A DNA stretch of 64,000 nucleotides, taken from NCBI RefSeq assembly GCF_006711645.1, contig NZ_CP041248.1:62001-126000 (forward strand). The letters are read 5' to 3'. The DNA comes from Klebsiella electrica (lineage in GTDB: Bacteria > Pseudomonadota > Gammaproteobacteria > Enterobacterales > Enterobacteriaceae). A program made the translations under genes and the position numbers. Positions 28,416-39,399 of this stretch are shown in pieces (the first letter of the stretch is position 1; the number at the start of each line of letters is the position of its first letter). Under the pieces are notes generated by a model, which saw only the letters and a program-made list of their open reading frames with translations, did not search any database and was not told where the DNA came from.

Positions 28416-28691
28416 TCAGCGTTTGAGGCTGGACGGATAGCCCGCGTCCTCGGTCGCCTTGGTCAACTTCTGGACGTTGGTCTTGGCATCGTCGAAGGTG
28501 ACGACGGCCTGGCGCTTGTCGAAACTTACGTCGGTCTTGCTCACGCCCTCAACCTTGGAAAGCGCGTGCTTGACAGTGATCGGGCAAGAGGCGCAGGTCA
28601 TGCCAGGCACGGACAGCGTGACGGTCTGGGTGGCGGCCCACACGGGGGCAACAACGGCAGCGAGGGCGAGGGCGGCAAACAGTTTTTTCAT
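28416..28691 (-). CDS. merP: MerP, periplasmic mercury-binding protein
   Basis: A 91-residue protein with a signal peptide (MKKLFAALALAAVVAPVWA) and a heavy-metal domain whose GMTCASCPITVKHAL motif binds Hg(II). It hands mercury to MerT. Confidence 0.95.
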   Translation of the reverse strand: MKKLFAALALAAVVAPVWAATQTVTLSVPGMTCASCPITVKHALSKVEGVSKTDVSFDKRQAVVTFDDAKTNVQKLTKATEDAGYPSSLKR

Positions 28692-28706
28692 GATGAACTC
28701 CTGTGA

Positions 28707-29102
28707 TTAATAGAAAAATGGCATGACGTAGGGAAATCCGAGCGAGACCAGGACCAGCGCGGCCACGATCCAGAAAATGAGCTTGTAAGTAGCTCGCACT
28801 TGGGGAATCGCGCAGACCTCACCCGGTTTGCAGGCTTGCGCCGGGCGGTAGATGCGCCGCCAGGCGAAAAACAGCGCGACCAGCGCTGCGCCGATGAAGA
28901 TCGGGCGATAGGGTTCCAGCACCGTCAGGTTGCCGATCCATGCCCCGCTGAACCCCAAGGCGATCAAAACCAGCGGCCCCAGGCAGCAGGCCGACGCAAG
29001 AATGGCGGCCAGCCCACCGGCGAAGAGCGCGCCGCGCCCGTTTTGTGGTTCAGACTTTTGTGGTTCAGACTTTTGTGGTTCAGACTTTTGTGGTTCAGAC
29101 AT
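28707..29102 (-). CDS. merT: MerT, mercury transport protein with an N-terminal repeat expansion
   Basis: A 131-residue inner-membrane protein with three transmembrane helices. It has the ACCLGPLVL cysteine pair in the first helix and KPGEVCAIPQ in the loop that receives mercury. The usual protein has about 116 residues; here the N-terminus reads MSEPQKSEPQKSEPQKSEPQNG because of a fourfold 15-base repeat. The extension is hydrophilic and precedes the first helix, so function is probably kept. Confidence 0.94.
   Translation of the reverse strand: MSEPQKSEPQKSEPQKSEPQNGRGALFAGGLAAILASACCLGPLVLIALGFSGAWIGNLTVLEPYRPIFIGAALVALFFAWRRIYRPAQACKPGEVCAIPQVRATYKLIFWIVAALVLVSLGFPYVMPFFY
29041..29100. 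repeat. Perfect 15-bp tandem repeat, four copies, inside merT
   Basis: Four exact copies of TTTTGTGGTTCAGAC in a row, in frame, adding SEPQK units to the MerT N-terminus. It is a slippage-prone minisatellite. Confidence 0.95.
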
Positions 29103-29142
29103 ACGCTTGTCCTTTCAAATTTGGTTTGGATAGCTTAAGCTT

Positions 29143-29165
29143 ACTTCCGTAGTTATGTACGGAGT
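29143..29165. promoter_or_regulatory. mer operator/promoter (MerR binding site)
   Basis: The dyad ACTTCCGTA-GTTATG-TACGGAGT lies between divergent merR and merT, as in Tn21 and Tn501. MerR bound here holds RNA polymerase on the long-spaced merT promoter until Hg(II) arrives. Confidence 0.85.
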
Positions 29166-29173
29166 CAAGCGAT

Positions 29174-29629
29174 ATGCAAATTAATTTTGAGAATCTGACC
29201 ATTGGCGTTTTTGCCAAGGCGGCCGGGGTCAATGTGGAGACCATCCGGTTCTACCAGCGCAAGGGCCTGCTGCCGGAGCCAGACAAGCCCTATGGCAGCA
29301 TTCGCCGCTATGGCGAGGCGGATGTAACACGAGTGCGGTTCGTGAAATCGGCCCAGCGGCTGGGCTTTAGCCTGGACGAAATCGCCGAGCTACTGCGGCT
29401 GGAGGATGGCACCCATTGCGAGGAAGCCAGCGGCCTGGCCGAGCACAAGCTCAAGGATGTGCGCGAGAAGATGGCCGACTTGGCACGCATGGAGGCCGTG
29501 CTGTCTGAACTGGTGTGCGCCTGCCATGCGCGGAAAGGGAACGTTTCCTGCCCGCTGATTGCGTCACTGCAAGACGGAACGAAGCTCGCTGCATCGGCGC
29601 GGGGGAGTCACGGGGTGACTACGCCTTAG
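29174..29629 (+). CDS. merR: MerR, mercury-responsive regulator
   Basis: A 151-residue MerR protein: helix-turn-helix [25 protein letters not shown] and the mercury ligands in [10 protein letters not shown] (first Cys) and [14 protein letters not shown] (second and third). It activates merTPCADE and represses itself. Its stop lies inside the right terminal repeat. Confidence 0.95.
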   Translation: MQINFENLTIGVFAKAAGVNVETIRFYQRKGLLPEPDKPYGSIRRYGEADVTRVRFVKSAQRLGFSLDEIAELLRLEDGTHCEEASGLAEHKLKDVREKMADLARMEAVLSELVCACHARKGNVSCPLIASLQDGTKLAASARGSHGVTTP

Positions 29630-29662
29630 CGTGCTTTATTTTCCGAATTCTGAGACGACCCC
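29625..29662. repeat. Right terminal inverted repeat of the mercury transposon
   Basis: A 38-base Tn21-family end running CTTAGCGTGCTTTATTTTCC to GAGACGACCCC. Foreign virB9 sequence starts directly after it at 29663. Confidence 0.92.
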
Positions 29663-31247
<1,585 letters not shown>

Positions 31248-31250
31248 AAA

Positions 31251-31275
31251 AGTGGGCGCTTAGCGCCCGCTTTTC
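31251..31275 (+). terminator. Hairpin with T-run between virB10 and virB11
   Basis: A nine-base-pair stem AGTGGGCGC / GCGCCCGCT with a TTA loop followed by TTTTC. It may attenuate rather than end transcription, since virB11 follows in the same direction after its own AGGAG site. Confidence 0.75.
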
Positions 31276-31288
31276 TTCAGGAGTAATC

Positions 31289-32284
31289 ATGACTGATGCA
31301 GCTTTCTATCAACTTGGCCCACTGCGCGAGTATTTAGAAGATCCTACTGTTTTTGAAATTCGCATTAACTGCTTTCAGGAAGTTATCTGTGATACGTTCA
31401 GCGGCCGCAGGGTTGTGCAGAACGCGGCAATTACGGCAGATTTTATTAGGAACCTTGCTAAATCGTTGGTGAGCAGCAACAAGCTGACCATGCAGGCCAT
31501 TAATGACGTGATCCTGCCTGGCGGGATCAGGGGCGTTATCTGTCTGCCCCCTGCGGTGATTGACGGTACAACGGCCGTAGCGTTTCGTAAGGATTTGGCG
31601 GCCGATAAAAATCTGGAGCAGCTGACCCGCGAGGGGATTTTCAGTGACTGCCGGAAGATTACCGGCAGCAAGCAAAGCCTAACGGATGATGATTTTTTCC
31701 TTAAAGAGCTGCACAGCAGCGAAAAATGGCCCGCATTCCTGCAAACCGCCGTTGAGAAGAAACGCACTATCGTGATCTGCGGTGAAACCGGGTCGGGGAA
31801 AACGGTACTCACGCGCGCGCTGTTAAAATCGCTACATAAAGACGAGCGTGTAATTATTTTAGAGGACGTTCACGAAGTCACGGTCGATCACGTTGTAGAA
31901 GCCGTTTATATGATGTACGGCGATGCAGGAAAGATCGGCCGCGTCAGCGCCACTGATGCCCTGCGAGCCTGTATGCGTCTGACACCGGGCCGTATCATCA
32001 TGACTGAGCTTAGGGATGATGCTGCGTGGGATTATCTTAAAGCACTTAATACCGGCCATCCAGGCGGTGTTATGTCAACGCACGCTAACTCTGCGCGCGA
32101 TGCCTTTAACCGTATTGGGCTGCTTATCAAGGCGACCCCTATCGGCCGTATGCTCGATATGAGCGATATTATGCGAATGCTCTACTCCACCATTGACGTT
32201 GTGGTGCATATGGAAAAGCGGAAAATCAAAGAAATTTATTTTGACCCTGAATATAAAATGCAGTGTGTGAACGGGAGCCTGTAA
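31289..32284 (+). CDS. virB11: VirB11-like type IV secretion ATPase (TraG of IncN-like plasmids)
   Basis: A 331-residue hexameric ATPase. Walker A is ICGETGSGKTVLTRALL, the Asp box ILEDVHE, Walker B GRIIMTELRDD, and the His box LNTGHPGGVMSTHAN. It powers pilus assembly and DNA transfer at the cytoplasmic face. The stop overlaps the nuc start region. Confidence 0.93.
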   Translation: MTDAAFYQLGPLREYLEDPTVFEIRINCFQEVICDTFSGRRVVQNAAITADFIRNLAKSLVSSNKLTMQAINDVILPGGIRGVICLPPAVIDGTTAVAFRKDLAADKNLEQLTREGIFSDCRKITGSKQSLTDDDFFLKELHSSEKWPAFLQTAVEKKRTIVICGETGSGKTVLTRALLKSLHKDERVIILEDVHEVTVDHVVEAVYMMYGDAGKIGRVSATDALRACMRLTPGRIIMTELRDDAAWDYLKALNTGHPGGVMSTHANSARDAFNRIGLLIKATPIGRMLDMSDIMRMLYSTIDVVVHMEKRKIKEIYFDPEYKMQCVNGSL

Positions 32285-32817
32285 TGAAAAACTTAGCAAC
32301 CTGGCTTCTGGCCGCAGCATTTACGACAGCCGCCCTGCCCGCCTTTGCGGTGGAACCATCCGTTCAGGTTGGCTACTCGCCTGAAGGAAGCGCCCGCGTT
32401 CTCGTCCTGAGCGCCATTGACTCCGCAAAAACCTCGATACGGATGATGGCTTATTCTTTTACCGCCCCGGATATTATGAAAGCACTGGTAGCAGCCAAAA
32501 AACGGGGAGTTGATGTGAAAATCGTAATTGATGAAAGGGGCAATACGGGGCGCGCCAGCATTGCGGCCATGAACTACATAGCGAACAGCGGCATCCCTTT
32601 GCGTACTGACAGTGATTTCCCTATCCAGCATGACAAGGTGATCATCGTGGATAATGTGACCGTTGAAACTGGCAGCTTTAATTTCACCAAAGCGGCCGAA
32701 ACGAAAAACTCGGAGAATGCGGTGGTGATCTGGAACATGCCTAAGCTCGCTGAATCATTCCTCGAACACTGGCAAGACCGCTGGAATCGGGGGAGAGACT
32801 ACCGTTCCAGCTACTGA
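32284..32817 (+). CDS. nuc: Nuc, periplasmic phospholipase D-family nuclease
   Basis: A 177-residue protein with a signal peptide (LATWLLAAAFTTAALPAFA). It is nearly identical by eye to pKM101 Nuc. The single HKD motif QHDKVIIVDN, followed by TGSFNFTKAAETKNSEN, gives the dimeric active site. It is an EDTA-resistant endonuclease without sequence specificity. Its place after virB11 matches IncN plasmids. Confidence 0.95.
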   Translation: MKNLATWLLAAAFTTAALPAFAVEPSVQVGYSPEGSARVLVLSAIDSAKTSIRMMAYSFTAPDIMKALVAAKKRGVDVKIVIDERGNTGRASIAAMNYIANSGIPLRTDSDFPIQHDKVIIVDNVTVETGSFNFTKAAETKNSENAVVIWNMPKLAESFLEHWQDRWNRGRDYRSSY

Positions 32818-32823
32818 ATACTG

Positions 32824-32845
32824 ACCGCCAAAAGGCGGTTTTTTT
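32824..32845 (+). terminator. Intrinsic terminator of the virB/nuc unit
   Basis: Stem ACCGCC/GGCGGT with an AAAA loop and a run of seven T residues, directly after the nuc stop. Confidence 0.88.
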
Positions 32846-32847
32846 GT

Positions 32848-33000
32848 TCAAAGAAACTGATCTCAGTATCGCGCCCGGGGCAGCTGGCCAACGTCGCCGG
32901 CATCGCGCCGGCAAAAATCGAAAAACAGAAATATCAGCAAGATAGCTTAAACAGGTGTCGGGAAATTTCGTTGAGATATTTTGAAGGAATCACAGTGTAA
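32848..33000 (+). pseudogene. 3' remnant of an unidentified coding sequence
   Basis: A frame with no start, reading SRPGQLANVAGIAPAKIEKQ and ending RYFEGITV before a TAA at 32998. Base composition and residue use look like real coding sequence. It marks a recombination boundary between the virB region and the next transposon remnant. I cannot name the parent gene. Confidence 0.35.
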
Positions 33001-33304
33001 GCAGGCGCTTTTTCAGGGAGGCGCGTTCTTGCGGGTTGCGTCCCTTGTGATTGGCGATGCGATCCGCCGTGGCGGCCTGGCGCTTGACGGGCCAGTAGGA
33101 GCGGCCATCCTTGCCCATCGACCAGACGCTGCTGGCCTGGTTTTCCAGCAGGGGCAGATGGGCGCTCAGGGCTTCGGGCGACGCGCTGGTCAGCGCCGTG
33201 CGCTCACGGGTGCGCCAGCGCTGATGCCAGAGCTTCTTGTCCTCGCGCTCGCTGCCGCAGGTCGTGTGCCCGACGATGGGTGTTTTGCGGCGGCTGCGGC
33301 TCAT
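32990..33304 (-). CDS. Hypothetical basic protein of a transposon module (orf104)
   Basis: A 104-residue arginine/lysine-rich protein, MSRSRRKTPIVGHTTCGSERE at the start, with a conserved-looking DKKLWHQRWRTRER segment. I believe similar small proteins occur with Tn3-family accessory genes, but no function is known to me. Confidence 0.55.
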   Translation of the reverse strand: MSRSRRKTPIVGHTTCGSEREDKKLWHQRWRTRERTALTSASPEALSAHLPLLENQASSVWSMGKDGRSYWPVKRQAATADRIANHKGRNPQERASLKKRLLTL

Positions 33305-33558
33305 AACGTAGTGGTCTCCAAGAACATTCAGGACTGATCCCAGGCGTCGATGGTCAAGACCTGATCGGCAGGACAGGCGGCTACGCGGTCGGGAACTGGA
33401 TGGTGTTCAGTCTCATGCCGACCCCATTCGATTGATCGCGTCGCTTGCGGCACGCTGCGACGCAAGGAGGTTTGCGACCTGGTTTAGCAGCCGTGTCCGC
33501 TGCATGTCTGTTACCTATCTCCCCGACCGCTCATTGGACCAACTCCAGAGATTGGGCT
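33305..33558. other. Stretch without a recognised gene
   Basis: This 254-base GC-rich stretch lies between orf104 and the cupin gene. Only short open frames without recognisable families are seen, and no repeat or tRNA. It may hold the orf104 promoter or a degraded resolution site. Confidence 0.35.
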
Positions 33559-33915
33559 CTATCGCTCAGCCAATACGAAACCGGCATTGGCTGATGCCAC
33601 AACCGAGACTAACACAAATGGCTCGGTACCTGTATTTCGCGCCCCGTGCACTTGGCCCGGTCTTGCCACGGCTATCTCACCTTCCCTGAGGGCACGAACA
33701 ATCCCATTGCCCTGAAAGTAATCAGCCATTCCCGACAAAACAGTCCACGTGTCTTGGCCGTGAGGATGAATGTGAGCCGCAATTTCCTGCCCGGGATGGA
33801 CATGCCAAACCACGATAATTGAGTCTCGGGTTTCAAGCACAACGGAACGAATAGGCTCGCCTTCGGACGGCTGAACATACTCGGCTACAGAAAATATTCT
33901 CGATTCAACAGTCAT
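33559..33915 (-). CDS. Single-domain cupin protein
   Basis: A 118-residue cupin. Motif 1 is VWHVHPGQEIAAHIHPHGQDTWTVLSG (metal-binding His residues and the Gly-rich turn); motif 2 is AVARPGQVHGARNTG. The start ATG 33915 lies within the 3' end of hepT. Substrate unknown. A similar cupin beside HepT/MntA may be a passenger of the same transposon. Confidence 0.75.
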   Translation of the reverse strand: MTVESRIFSVAEYVQPSEGEPIRSVVLETRDSIIVVWHVHPGQEIAAHIHPHGQDTWTVLSGMADYFQGNGIVRALREGEIAVARPGQVHGARNTGTEPFVLVSVVASANAGFVLAER

Positions 33916-34306
33916 CGGAGATCCCTCTTTCACAGTTGTCGTTACGGTCTTCATCGTCGGCATCCTGACGCACGGCGGGCAATTGCTGGAGCAACGCCGG
34001 CAGCCATTCCTGTACCGTCTCCCACACCACATCGAGGTTGATGTCGAAATAGCCGTGAGCCATGCGATTACGCATATTGCGCATGCTGCGCCACGGCACG
34101 TCGGCATGCGCCTGGGTGAACTCGACGTAGCCATCCATCACCTTTGTGGCCGCCTCGCCGATGACGATCAGGCTCATGATGACGGCCTGCTGGGTGCGCT
34201 TGTCGGCCAAGAAGTCGTCCTTGGCCATCCCTTCCACGAAGCTGCGCGCATCGGTTGCGGCCTGCTGAATGTGGTCGAGGTAATCGGGCAGGCGGTTCTC
34301 GCTCAT
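33905..34306 (-). CDS. hepT: HepT-type HEPN toxin
   Basis: A 133-residue helical HEPN protein with the family RNase motif RNRMAHGYF (R-x4-H-x-Y). In HepT/MntA systems the toxin is silenced when MntA adds AMP residues to the tyrosine of this motif. The gene is translationally coupled to mntA upstream by a four-base overlap. Confidence 0.88.
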   Translation of the reverse strand: MSENRLPDYLDHIQQAATDARSFVEGMAKDDFLADKRTQQAVIMSLIVIGEAATKVMDGYVEFTQAHADVPWRSMRNMRNRMAHGYFDINLDVVWETVQEWLPALLQQLPAVRQDADDEDRNDNCERGISDDC

Positions 34307-34593
34307 ATCGGTTGCGCCTCCGCGAGCACCTTGGCCCGGAACTTCGGCGGCAGGTCGCCGGGAGTCAGCAGATCGACGTCAACGCCGAGCAGCGATTTCA
34401 GTTCTTCTTCCAAATCGCCCAAGTCCAACAACGTGGCACCGGGCAGCGCATCGACCAACAGGTCGAGGTCGCTGCCATCCCGGTCGGTGCCATGCAGCAC
34501 CGAGCCGAAGACGCGCGGGTTCGCGGCGCGAAAGCGGCCTACCGCTTCACGCACTGCGCTTCGCTTCATGTCAAGCACAACAGACGGTCGCAT
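34303..34593 (-). CDS. mntA: MntA-type nucleotidyltransferase antitoxin
   Basis: A 96-residue minimal nucleotidyltransferase with the GS-x10-DxD signature (GSVLHGTDRDGSDLD) and a later single Asp in VDVDLLTP. It is expected to polyadenylylate HepT. AAAGG precedes the ATG at 34593. It is the first gene of the pair, as usual for HepT/MntA. Confidence 0.88.
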   Translation of the reverse strand: MRPSVVLDMKRSAVREAVGRFRAANPRVFGSVLHGTDRDGSDLDLLVDALPGATLLDLGDLEEELKSLLGVDVDLLTPGDLPPKFRAKVLAEAQPI

Positions 34594-34599
34594 GCGCAT

Positions 34600-34751
34600 C
34601 CTTTCTTATCGAAACTCGTTGAGATGATATGCAATCAAGAATAGAATTTCAAGAACTATTTTCGAGAATCGCAATGCCTTGATTCCCGTGCCGCGCCGGT
34701 TGCCTTGGCGGGCTTGTCACAAACCTACGTTTTCAAGAAGAAGGAAACCGC
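34600..34751. promoter_or_regulatory. Divergent promoter region of mntA/hepT and tnpA
   Basis: A 152-base gap, AT-rich around 34625-34675 and so a likely promoter zone. No tnpR and no clear res subsite are present, although Tn21-type elements usually have both next to tnpA. Confidence 0.4.
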
Positions 34752-37718
34752 ATGCCCCGCCGTTCGATCCTCTCCGCCGCCGAGCGCGAAAGCCTGCTGG
34801 CGTTGCCGGACACCAAGGATGAGTTGATCCGTCACTACACGTTCAGCGAAAGCGACCTCTCCATCATCCGGCAGCGGCGCGGCCCGGCCAATCGGCTGGG
34901 CTTCGCGGTGCAGCTCTGCTACCTGCGCTTTCCCGGCGTCATCCTTGGCGCTGATGAGCCACCGTTCCCGCCATTGCTGAGACTGGTCGCCAACCAGCTC
35001 AAGGTCGGCATCGAAAGCTGGGACGAGTACGGGCAGCGTGAGCAGACCCGACGCGAGCACCTGGTCGAGCTGCAAACGGTGTTCGGCTTCCAGCCGTTCA
35101 CGATTGGCCACTACCGGCAGGCTGTCCAGTTGCTGACCGAGCTGGCCATGCAAACCGACAAGGGCATCGTGCTGGCCAGAGCCTTGATCGAGCACCTGCG
35201 GCGGCAGTCGGTCATTGTGCCCGCCCTCAACGCCGTCGAGCGGGCGAGCGCCGAAGCGATTACCCGCGCCAACCGGCGTCTCTACGACGCCTTGGCTGAG
35301 CCGCTGACGGACGTGCATCGCCGTCGCCTCGACGATCTGCTCAAGCGCCGCGACAACGGCAAGACGACGTGGCTGGCCTGGCTGCGGCAATCCCCGGTCA
35401 AACCGAACTCGCGGCACATGCTGGAACACATCGAACGCCTCAAGGCGTGGCAGGCGCTCGACCTGCCCTCCGGCATCGAGCGGCTGGTTCACCAGAACCG
35501 GCTGCTCAAGATCGCCCGCGAGGGCGGCCAGATGACGCCCGCCGACCTGGCGAAGTTCGAGCCGCAGCGGCGTTACGCGACCCTGGTGGCGCTCGCCATC
35601 GAGGGCATGGCCACCGTCACCGACGAAATCATCGACCTGCATGACCGCATCCTGGGCAAGCTGTTCAATGCCGCCAAGAACAAGCATCAGCAGCAGTTCC
35701 AGGCATCCGGCAAGGCGATCAATGCCAAGGTGCGGCTGTTCGGGCGCATCGGCCAGGCGCTGATCGAGGCCAAGCAAGCGGGCCGCGATCCGTTCGCCGC
35801 CATCGAGGCCGTCATGTCCTGGGATGCTTTCGCCGAGAGCGTCACCGAAGCGCAGCGGCTCGCGCAACCCGAGGACTTCGATTTCCTGCACCGCATCGGC
35901 GAGAGCTACGCCACGCTGCGCCGCTACGCGCCGGAATTTCTCGACGTGCTCAAGTTGCGGGCCGCGCCCGCCGCCAAGGACGTACTCGACGCCATCGAGG
36001 TGCTGCGCAGCATGAACAGCGACAACGCCCGCAAGGTGCCCACCGACGCGCCGACCGAGTTCATCAAGCCGCGCTGGCAGAAGCTGGTGATGACCGACAC
36101 CGGCATCGACCGGCGCTACTACGAACTGTGCGCGCTGTCGGAGCTGAAGAACGCGCTGCGCTCCGGCGACATCTGGGTGCAAGGCTCGCGCCAGTTCAAG
36201 GACTTCGAGGACTACCTGGTGCCGCCCGCGAAATTCGCCAGCCTCAAGCAGGCCAGCGAATTGCCGCTGGCCGTGGCCACCGATTGCGACCAGTACCTGC
36301 ATGACCGGCTGACGCTGCTGGAAACGCAGCTCGCCACCGTCAACCGCATGGCGCTGGCCAACGAGCTGCCGGACGCCATCATCACGGAGTCGGGCCTGAA
36401 GATCACGCCGCTCGATGCGGCGGTGCCCGATACCGCACAGGCCCTGATCGACCAGACGGCGATGATCCTACCGCACGTCAAGATCACCGAATTGCTGCTG
36501 GAGGTAGACGAATGGACGGGCTTCACCCGGCACTTCGCCCACCTGAAGTCAGGCGACCTGGCCAAGGACAAAAACCTGTTGCTGACCACGATCCTCGCCG
36601 ACGCGATCAACCTGGGCCTGACCAAGATGGCGGAATTGTGCCCCGGCACGACCTACGCCAAGCTGGCCTGGCTGCAAGCCTGGCACATCCGCGACGAAAC
36701 CTACGGGGCGGCACTGGCCGAGCTGGTCAACGCGCAGTTCCGACATCCCTTCGCCGGGCATTGGGGCGACGGCACCACGTCATCGTCGGACGGCCAGAAC
36801 TTCCGCACCGGCAGCAAGGCCGAGAGCACCGGCCACATCAATCCGAAATACGGCAGCAGCCCAGGGCGGACGTTCTACACCCATATCTCCGACCAGTACG
36901 CGCCGTTCCACACCAAGGTCGTGAACGTCGGCGTGCGCGACTCGACCTACGTGCTCGACGGCCTGCTGTATCACGAATCCGACCTGCGGATCGAGGAGCA
37001 CTACACCGACACGGCAGGGTTCACGGACCACGTCTTCGCGTTGATGCACCTGCTGGGCTTCCGCTTCGCCCCGCGCATTCGTGACCTGGGCGACACCAAG
37101 CTCTACATCCCGAAGGGCGATGCCACCTACGAGGCGTTGAAACCGATGATCGGCGGCACGCTCAACATCAAGCACGTCCGCGCCCATTGGGATGAAATCC
37201 TGCGGATGGCCACCTCGATCAAGCAGGGCACGGCGACGGCCTCGCTGATGCTCAGGAAGCTTGGCAGCTACCCGCGCCAGAACGGCCTGGCCGTCGCCCT
37301 GCGTGAGCTGGGACGCATCGAGCGCACACTGTTCATCCTGGACTGGCTGCAAAGCGTCGAGCTGCGCCGCCGCGTGCATGCCGGGCTGAACAAAGGCGAG
37401 GCGCGCAACGCGCTGGCCCGCGCCGTGTTCTTCAACCGCCTGGGGGAAATCCGCGACCGCAGCTTCGAGCAGCAGCGCTACCGGGCCAGCGGCCTCAACC
37501 TGGTGACGGCGGCCATCGTGCTATGGAACACGGTCTATCTGGAGCGGGCCGCGAACGCCTTGCGTGGCCACGGTCAAGCCGTCGATGACGGCCTGTTGCA
37601 GTACCTGTCGCCGCTCGGCTGGGAGCACATCAACCTGACCGGCGATTACCTCTGGCGCAGCAGCGCCAAGATCGGCGCGGGCAAGTTCAGGCCGCTACGG
37701 CCGCTGCAACCGGCTTAG
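34752..37718 (+). CDS. tnpA: Tn21-type transposase, full length
   Basis: 988 residues, the family standard. It starts [20 protein letters not shown] and contains the DDE region intact: [44 protein letters not shown] and [20 protein letters not shown]. It ends [11 protein letters not shown]. Its stop lies in the terminal repeat, which is split by IS5075 copy B. No resolvase accompanies it here. Confidence 0.96.
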   Translation: MPRRSILSAAERESLLALPDTKDELIRHYTFSESDLSIIRQRRGPANRLGFAVQLCYLRFPGVILGADEPPFPPLLRLVANQLKVGIESWDEYGQREQTRREHLVELQTVFGFQPFTIGHYRQAVQLLTELAMQTDKGIVLARALIEHLRRQSVIVPALNAVERASAEAITRANRRLYDALAEPLTDVHRRRLDDLLKRRDNGKTTWLAWLRQSPVKPNSRHMLEHIERLKAWQALDLPSGIERLVHQNRLLKIAREGGQMTPADLAKFEPQRRYATLVALAIEGMATVTDEIIDLHDRILGKLFNAAKNKHQQQFQASGKAINAKVRLFGRIGQALIEAKQAGRDPFAAIEAVMSWDAFAESVTEAQRLAQPEDFDFLHRIGESYATLRRYAPEFLDVLKLRAAPAAKDVLDAIEVLRSMNSDNARKVPTDAPTEFIKPRWQKLVMTDTGIDRRYYELCALSELKNALRSGDIWVQGSRQFKDFEDYLVPPAKFASLKQASELPLAVATDCDQYLHDRLTLLETQLATVNRMALANELPDAIITESGLKITPLDAAVPDTAQALIDQTAMILPHVKITELLLEVDEWTGFTRHFAHLKSGDLAKDKNLLLTTILADAINLGLTKMAELCPGTTYAKLAWLQAWHIRDETYGAALAELVNAQFRHPFAGHWGDGTTSSSDGQNFRTGSKAESTGHINPKYGSSPGRTFYTHISDQYAPFHTKVVNVGVRDSTYVLDGLLYHESDLRIEEHYTDTAGFTDHVFALMHLLGFRFAPRIRDLGDTKLYIPKGDATYEALKPMIGGTLNIKHVRAHWDEILRMATSIKQGTATASLMLRKLGSYPRQNGLAVALRELGRIERTLFILDWLQSVELRRRVHAGLNKGEARNALARAVFFNRLGEIRDRSFEQQRYRASGLNLVTAAIVLWNTVYLERAANALRGHGQAVDDGLLQYLSPLGWEHINLTGDYLWRSSAKIGAGKFRPLRPLQPA

Positions 37719-37730
37719 CGTGCTTTATTT
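37714..37730. repeat. Inner half of a Tn21-type terminal repeat
   Basis: CTTAGCGTGCTTTATTT, separated from the outer 21 bases (39058-39078, TCCGTTTTCTGAGACGACCCC) by the IS5075-type element. The matching left end of this transposon was not found. Confidence 0.88.
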
Positions 37731-37796
37731 AATGAGATGGTCACTCCCTCCTTCCCGGTATTATGCTGAGGACAGGCTTTCATTCGGAGAACTATC

Positions 37797-38801
37797 ATGG
37801 AAAACATTGCGCTCATTGGTATCGATCTGGGTAAAAACTCTTTCCATATTCATTGCCAGGATCGTCGCGGGAAGGCTGTTTACCGTAAAAAATTTACCCG
37901 GCCAAAGTTGATCGAATTTTTGGCGACATGCCCCGCTACAACCATCGCAATGGAAGCCTGTGGCGGTTCTCACTTTATGGCACGCAAGTTGGAAGAGTTG
38001 GGGCATTCCCCAAAGCTGATATCACCACAATTTGTCCGCCCGTTCGTTAAAAGCAATAAAAACGACTTTGTCGACGCCGAAGCTATTTGTGAAGCTGCAT
38101 CGCGTCCGTCTATGCGTTTTGTGCAGCCCAGAACGGAATCTCAGCAGGCAATGCGGGCTCTGCATCGTGTCCGTGAATCCCTGGTTCAGGATAAGGTAAA
38201 AACAACCAATCAAATGCATGCTTTTCTGCTGGAATTTGGCATTAGCGTTCCCCGAGGAGCTGCCGTTATTAGCCGACTGAGTACCCTTCTTGAGGACAAT
38301 AGTTTGCCTCTTTACCTCAGCCAGTTATTGCTGAAATTACAACAGCATTATCACTATCTTGTTGAGCAGATTAAAGATTTGGAATCCCAGTTGAAACGAA
38401 AGTTGGACGAAGATGAGGTTGGACAGCGCTTGCTGAGCATTCCCTGCGTCGGAACACTGACAGCGAGTACTATTTCAACTGAGATTGGCGACGGGAAGCA
38501 GTACGCCAGCAGCCGTGACTTTGCGGCGGCAACAGGGCTTGTACCTCGGCAGTACAGCACGGGAGGTAGGACGACATTGCTGGGAATTAGTAAGCGAGGT
38601 AATAAAAAGATCCGAACTTTGTTGGTTCAATGTGCCAGGGTATTCATACAAAAACTGGAACACCAGTCTGGCAAATTGGCCGATTGGGTCAGGGATTTAC
38701 TGTGCCGGAAAAGCAACTTTGTCGTCACTTGTGCTCTGGCAAACAAGCTGGCCAGAATAGCCTGGGCCCTAACGGCACGACAGCAAACTTATGTAGCATA
38801 A
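37797..38801 (+). CDS. IS110-family (IS1111 subgroup) transposase, IS5075/IS4321 type, copy B
   Basis: 334 residues with the same DEDD and serine motifs as copy A (IGIDLGKNSFHIHCQDRRG, KNDFVDAEAICEAA, RQYSTGGRTTLLGISKRG). It looks intact, with an ATG 19 bases after an AGGAC-type site. It works with the guide RNA encoded downstream. Confidence 0.93.
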   Translation: MENIALIGIDLGKNSFHIHCQDRRGKAVYRKKFTRPKLIEFLATCPATTIAMEACGGSHFMARKLEELGHSPKLISPQFVRPFVKSNKNDFVDAEAICEAASRPSMRFVQPRTESQQAMRALHRVRESLVQDKVKTTNQMHAFLLEFGISVPRGAAVISRLSTLLEDNSLPLYLSQLLLKLQQHYHYLVEQIKDLESQLKRKLDEDEVGQRLLSIPCVGTLTASTISTEIGDGKQYASSRDFAAATGLVPRQYSTGGRTTLLGISKRGNKKIRTLLVQCARVFIQKLEHQSGKLADWVRDLLCRKSNFVVTCALANKLARIAWALTARQQTYVA

Positions 38802-38889
38802 CGGCAGAAATACACCGGTTTAAAGAATTACTGATCTGGTTTTGCGAATACTGATATTGATGATACTAACGGCCCACCGGCCTGTTGAG

Positions 38890-38940
38890 GAACCTGTAAA
38901 ACGGAAAGGCTCATTGAAGCCGTATATTTTCTGGAGGTTC
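38890..38940 (+). ncRNA. Candidate seek/bridge RNA core of IS5075-type copy B
   Basis: Same structure as copy A. The outer stem GAACCT (38890-38895) / AGGTTC (38935-38940) holds guide segment AAAACGGAAA (38898-38907), an inner hairpin GGCT/AGCC (38908-38921) and a second segment TTTTCTG (38927-38933). The two segments match opposite strands of the transposon end into which the element is inserted and overlap at the AAAA. Placement 3' of the transposase fits IS1111-type elements. Confidence 0.62.
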
Positions 38941-39078
38941 ATCAGGCGCGGAACTCATCAAGGCGCGGGAATAAAATCCCATTCAGACGCCGGATAGATT
39001 CAAGCAAGCCAACTTGTCGTCAAAATCGGTGTTGCAAAAACGGGAGTGACCATAGATTCCGTTTTCTGAGACGACCCC

Positions 39079-39399
39079 TGGCTGCGCGCCTACGACTTCA
39101 CGACTGACCGCGGCGCCATGGCGCTCAATGACTACGCCCGCTCCAACGACCCCTTTACACGGGTCGGCCGGCAGCAGGTCGCTGTCGACGTCTCCAGCGT
39201 CATCCGCGCGTCCCCGGACAGCTTCCGCGTCGCCTGGGTCGAGCGCCGATACGAAAATGGCCAGCTCGCCGAGACCACGCGCTGGACCGCGATCCTGACG
39301 ATCGTCGTGCAGATCCCCCGAAACGCCGACCGGCTCAGGGCGAACCCGCTCGGCATCTACGTCAACGCCATCAACTGGTCACGGGAGCTTGGGCAATGA
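39079..39399 (+). pseudogene. trbF: trbF, 5' end lost at the transposon junction
   Basis: The open frame begins directly after the terminal repeat with WLRAYDFTTDRGAMALNDYA, the C-terminal half of TrbF (VirB8-like inner-membrane protein of P-type conjugation systems). It ends NAINWSRELGQ. It marks the left edge of a GC-rich alphaproteobacterial block. The stop overlaps the trbG start. Confidence 0.85.

Larger units (their letters stand above)
37731..39057 (+). mobile_element. IS5075/IS4321-type insertion sequence (copy B, 1327 bp)
   Basis: Inserted at the same base of the terminal repeat as copy A and of the same length, but in the opposite genomic orientation. The pair brackets about 14.5 kb and could recombine to invert it. 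Confidence 0.88.

Noticed and set aside
34725..36302. A 525-codon minus-strand open frame opposite tnpA
   Set aside because: It is the antisense shadow of the full-length Tn21-type transposase in GC-rich DNA.
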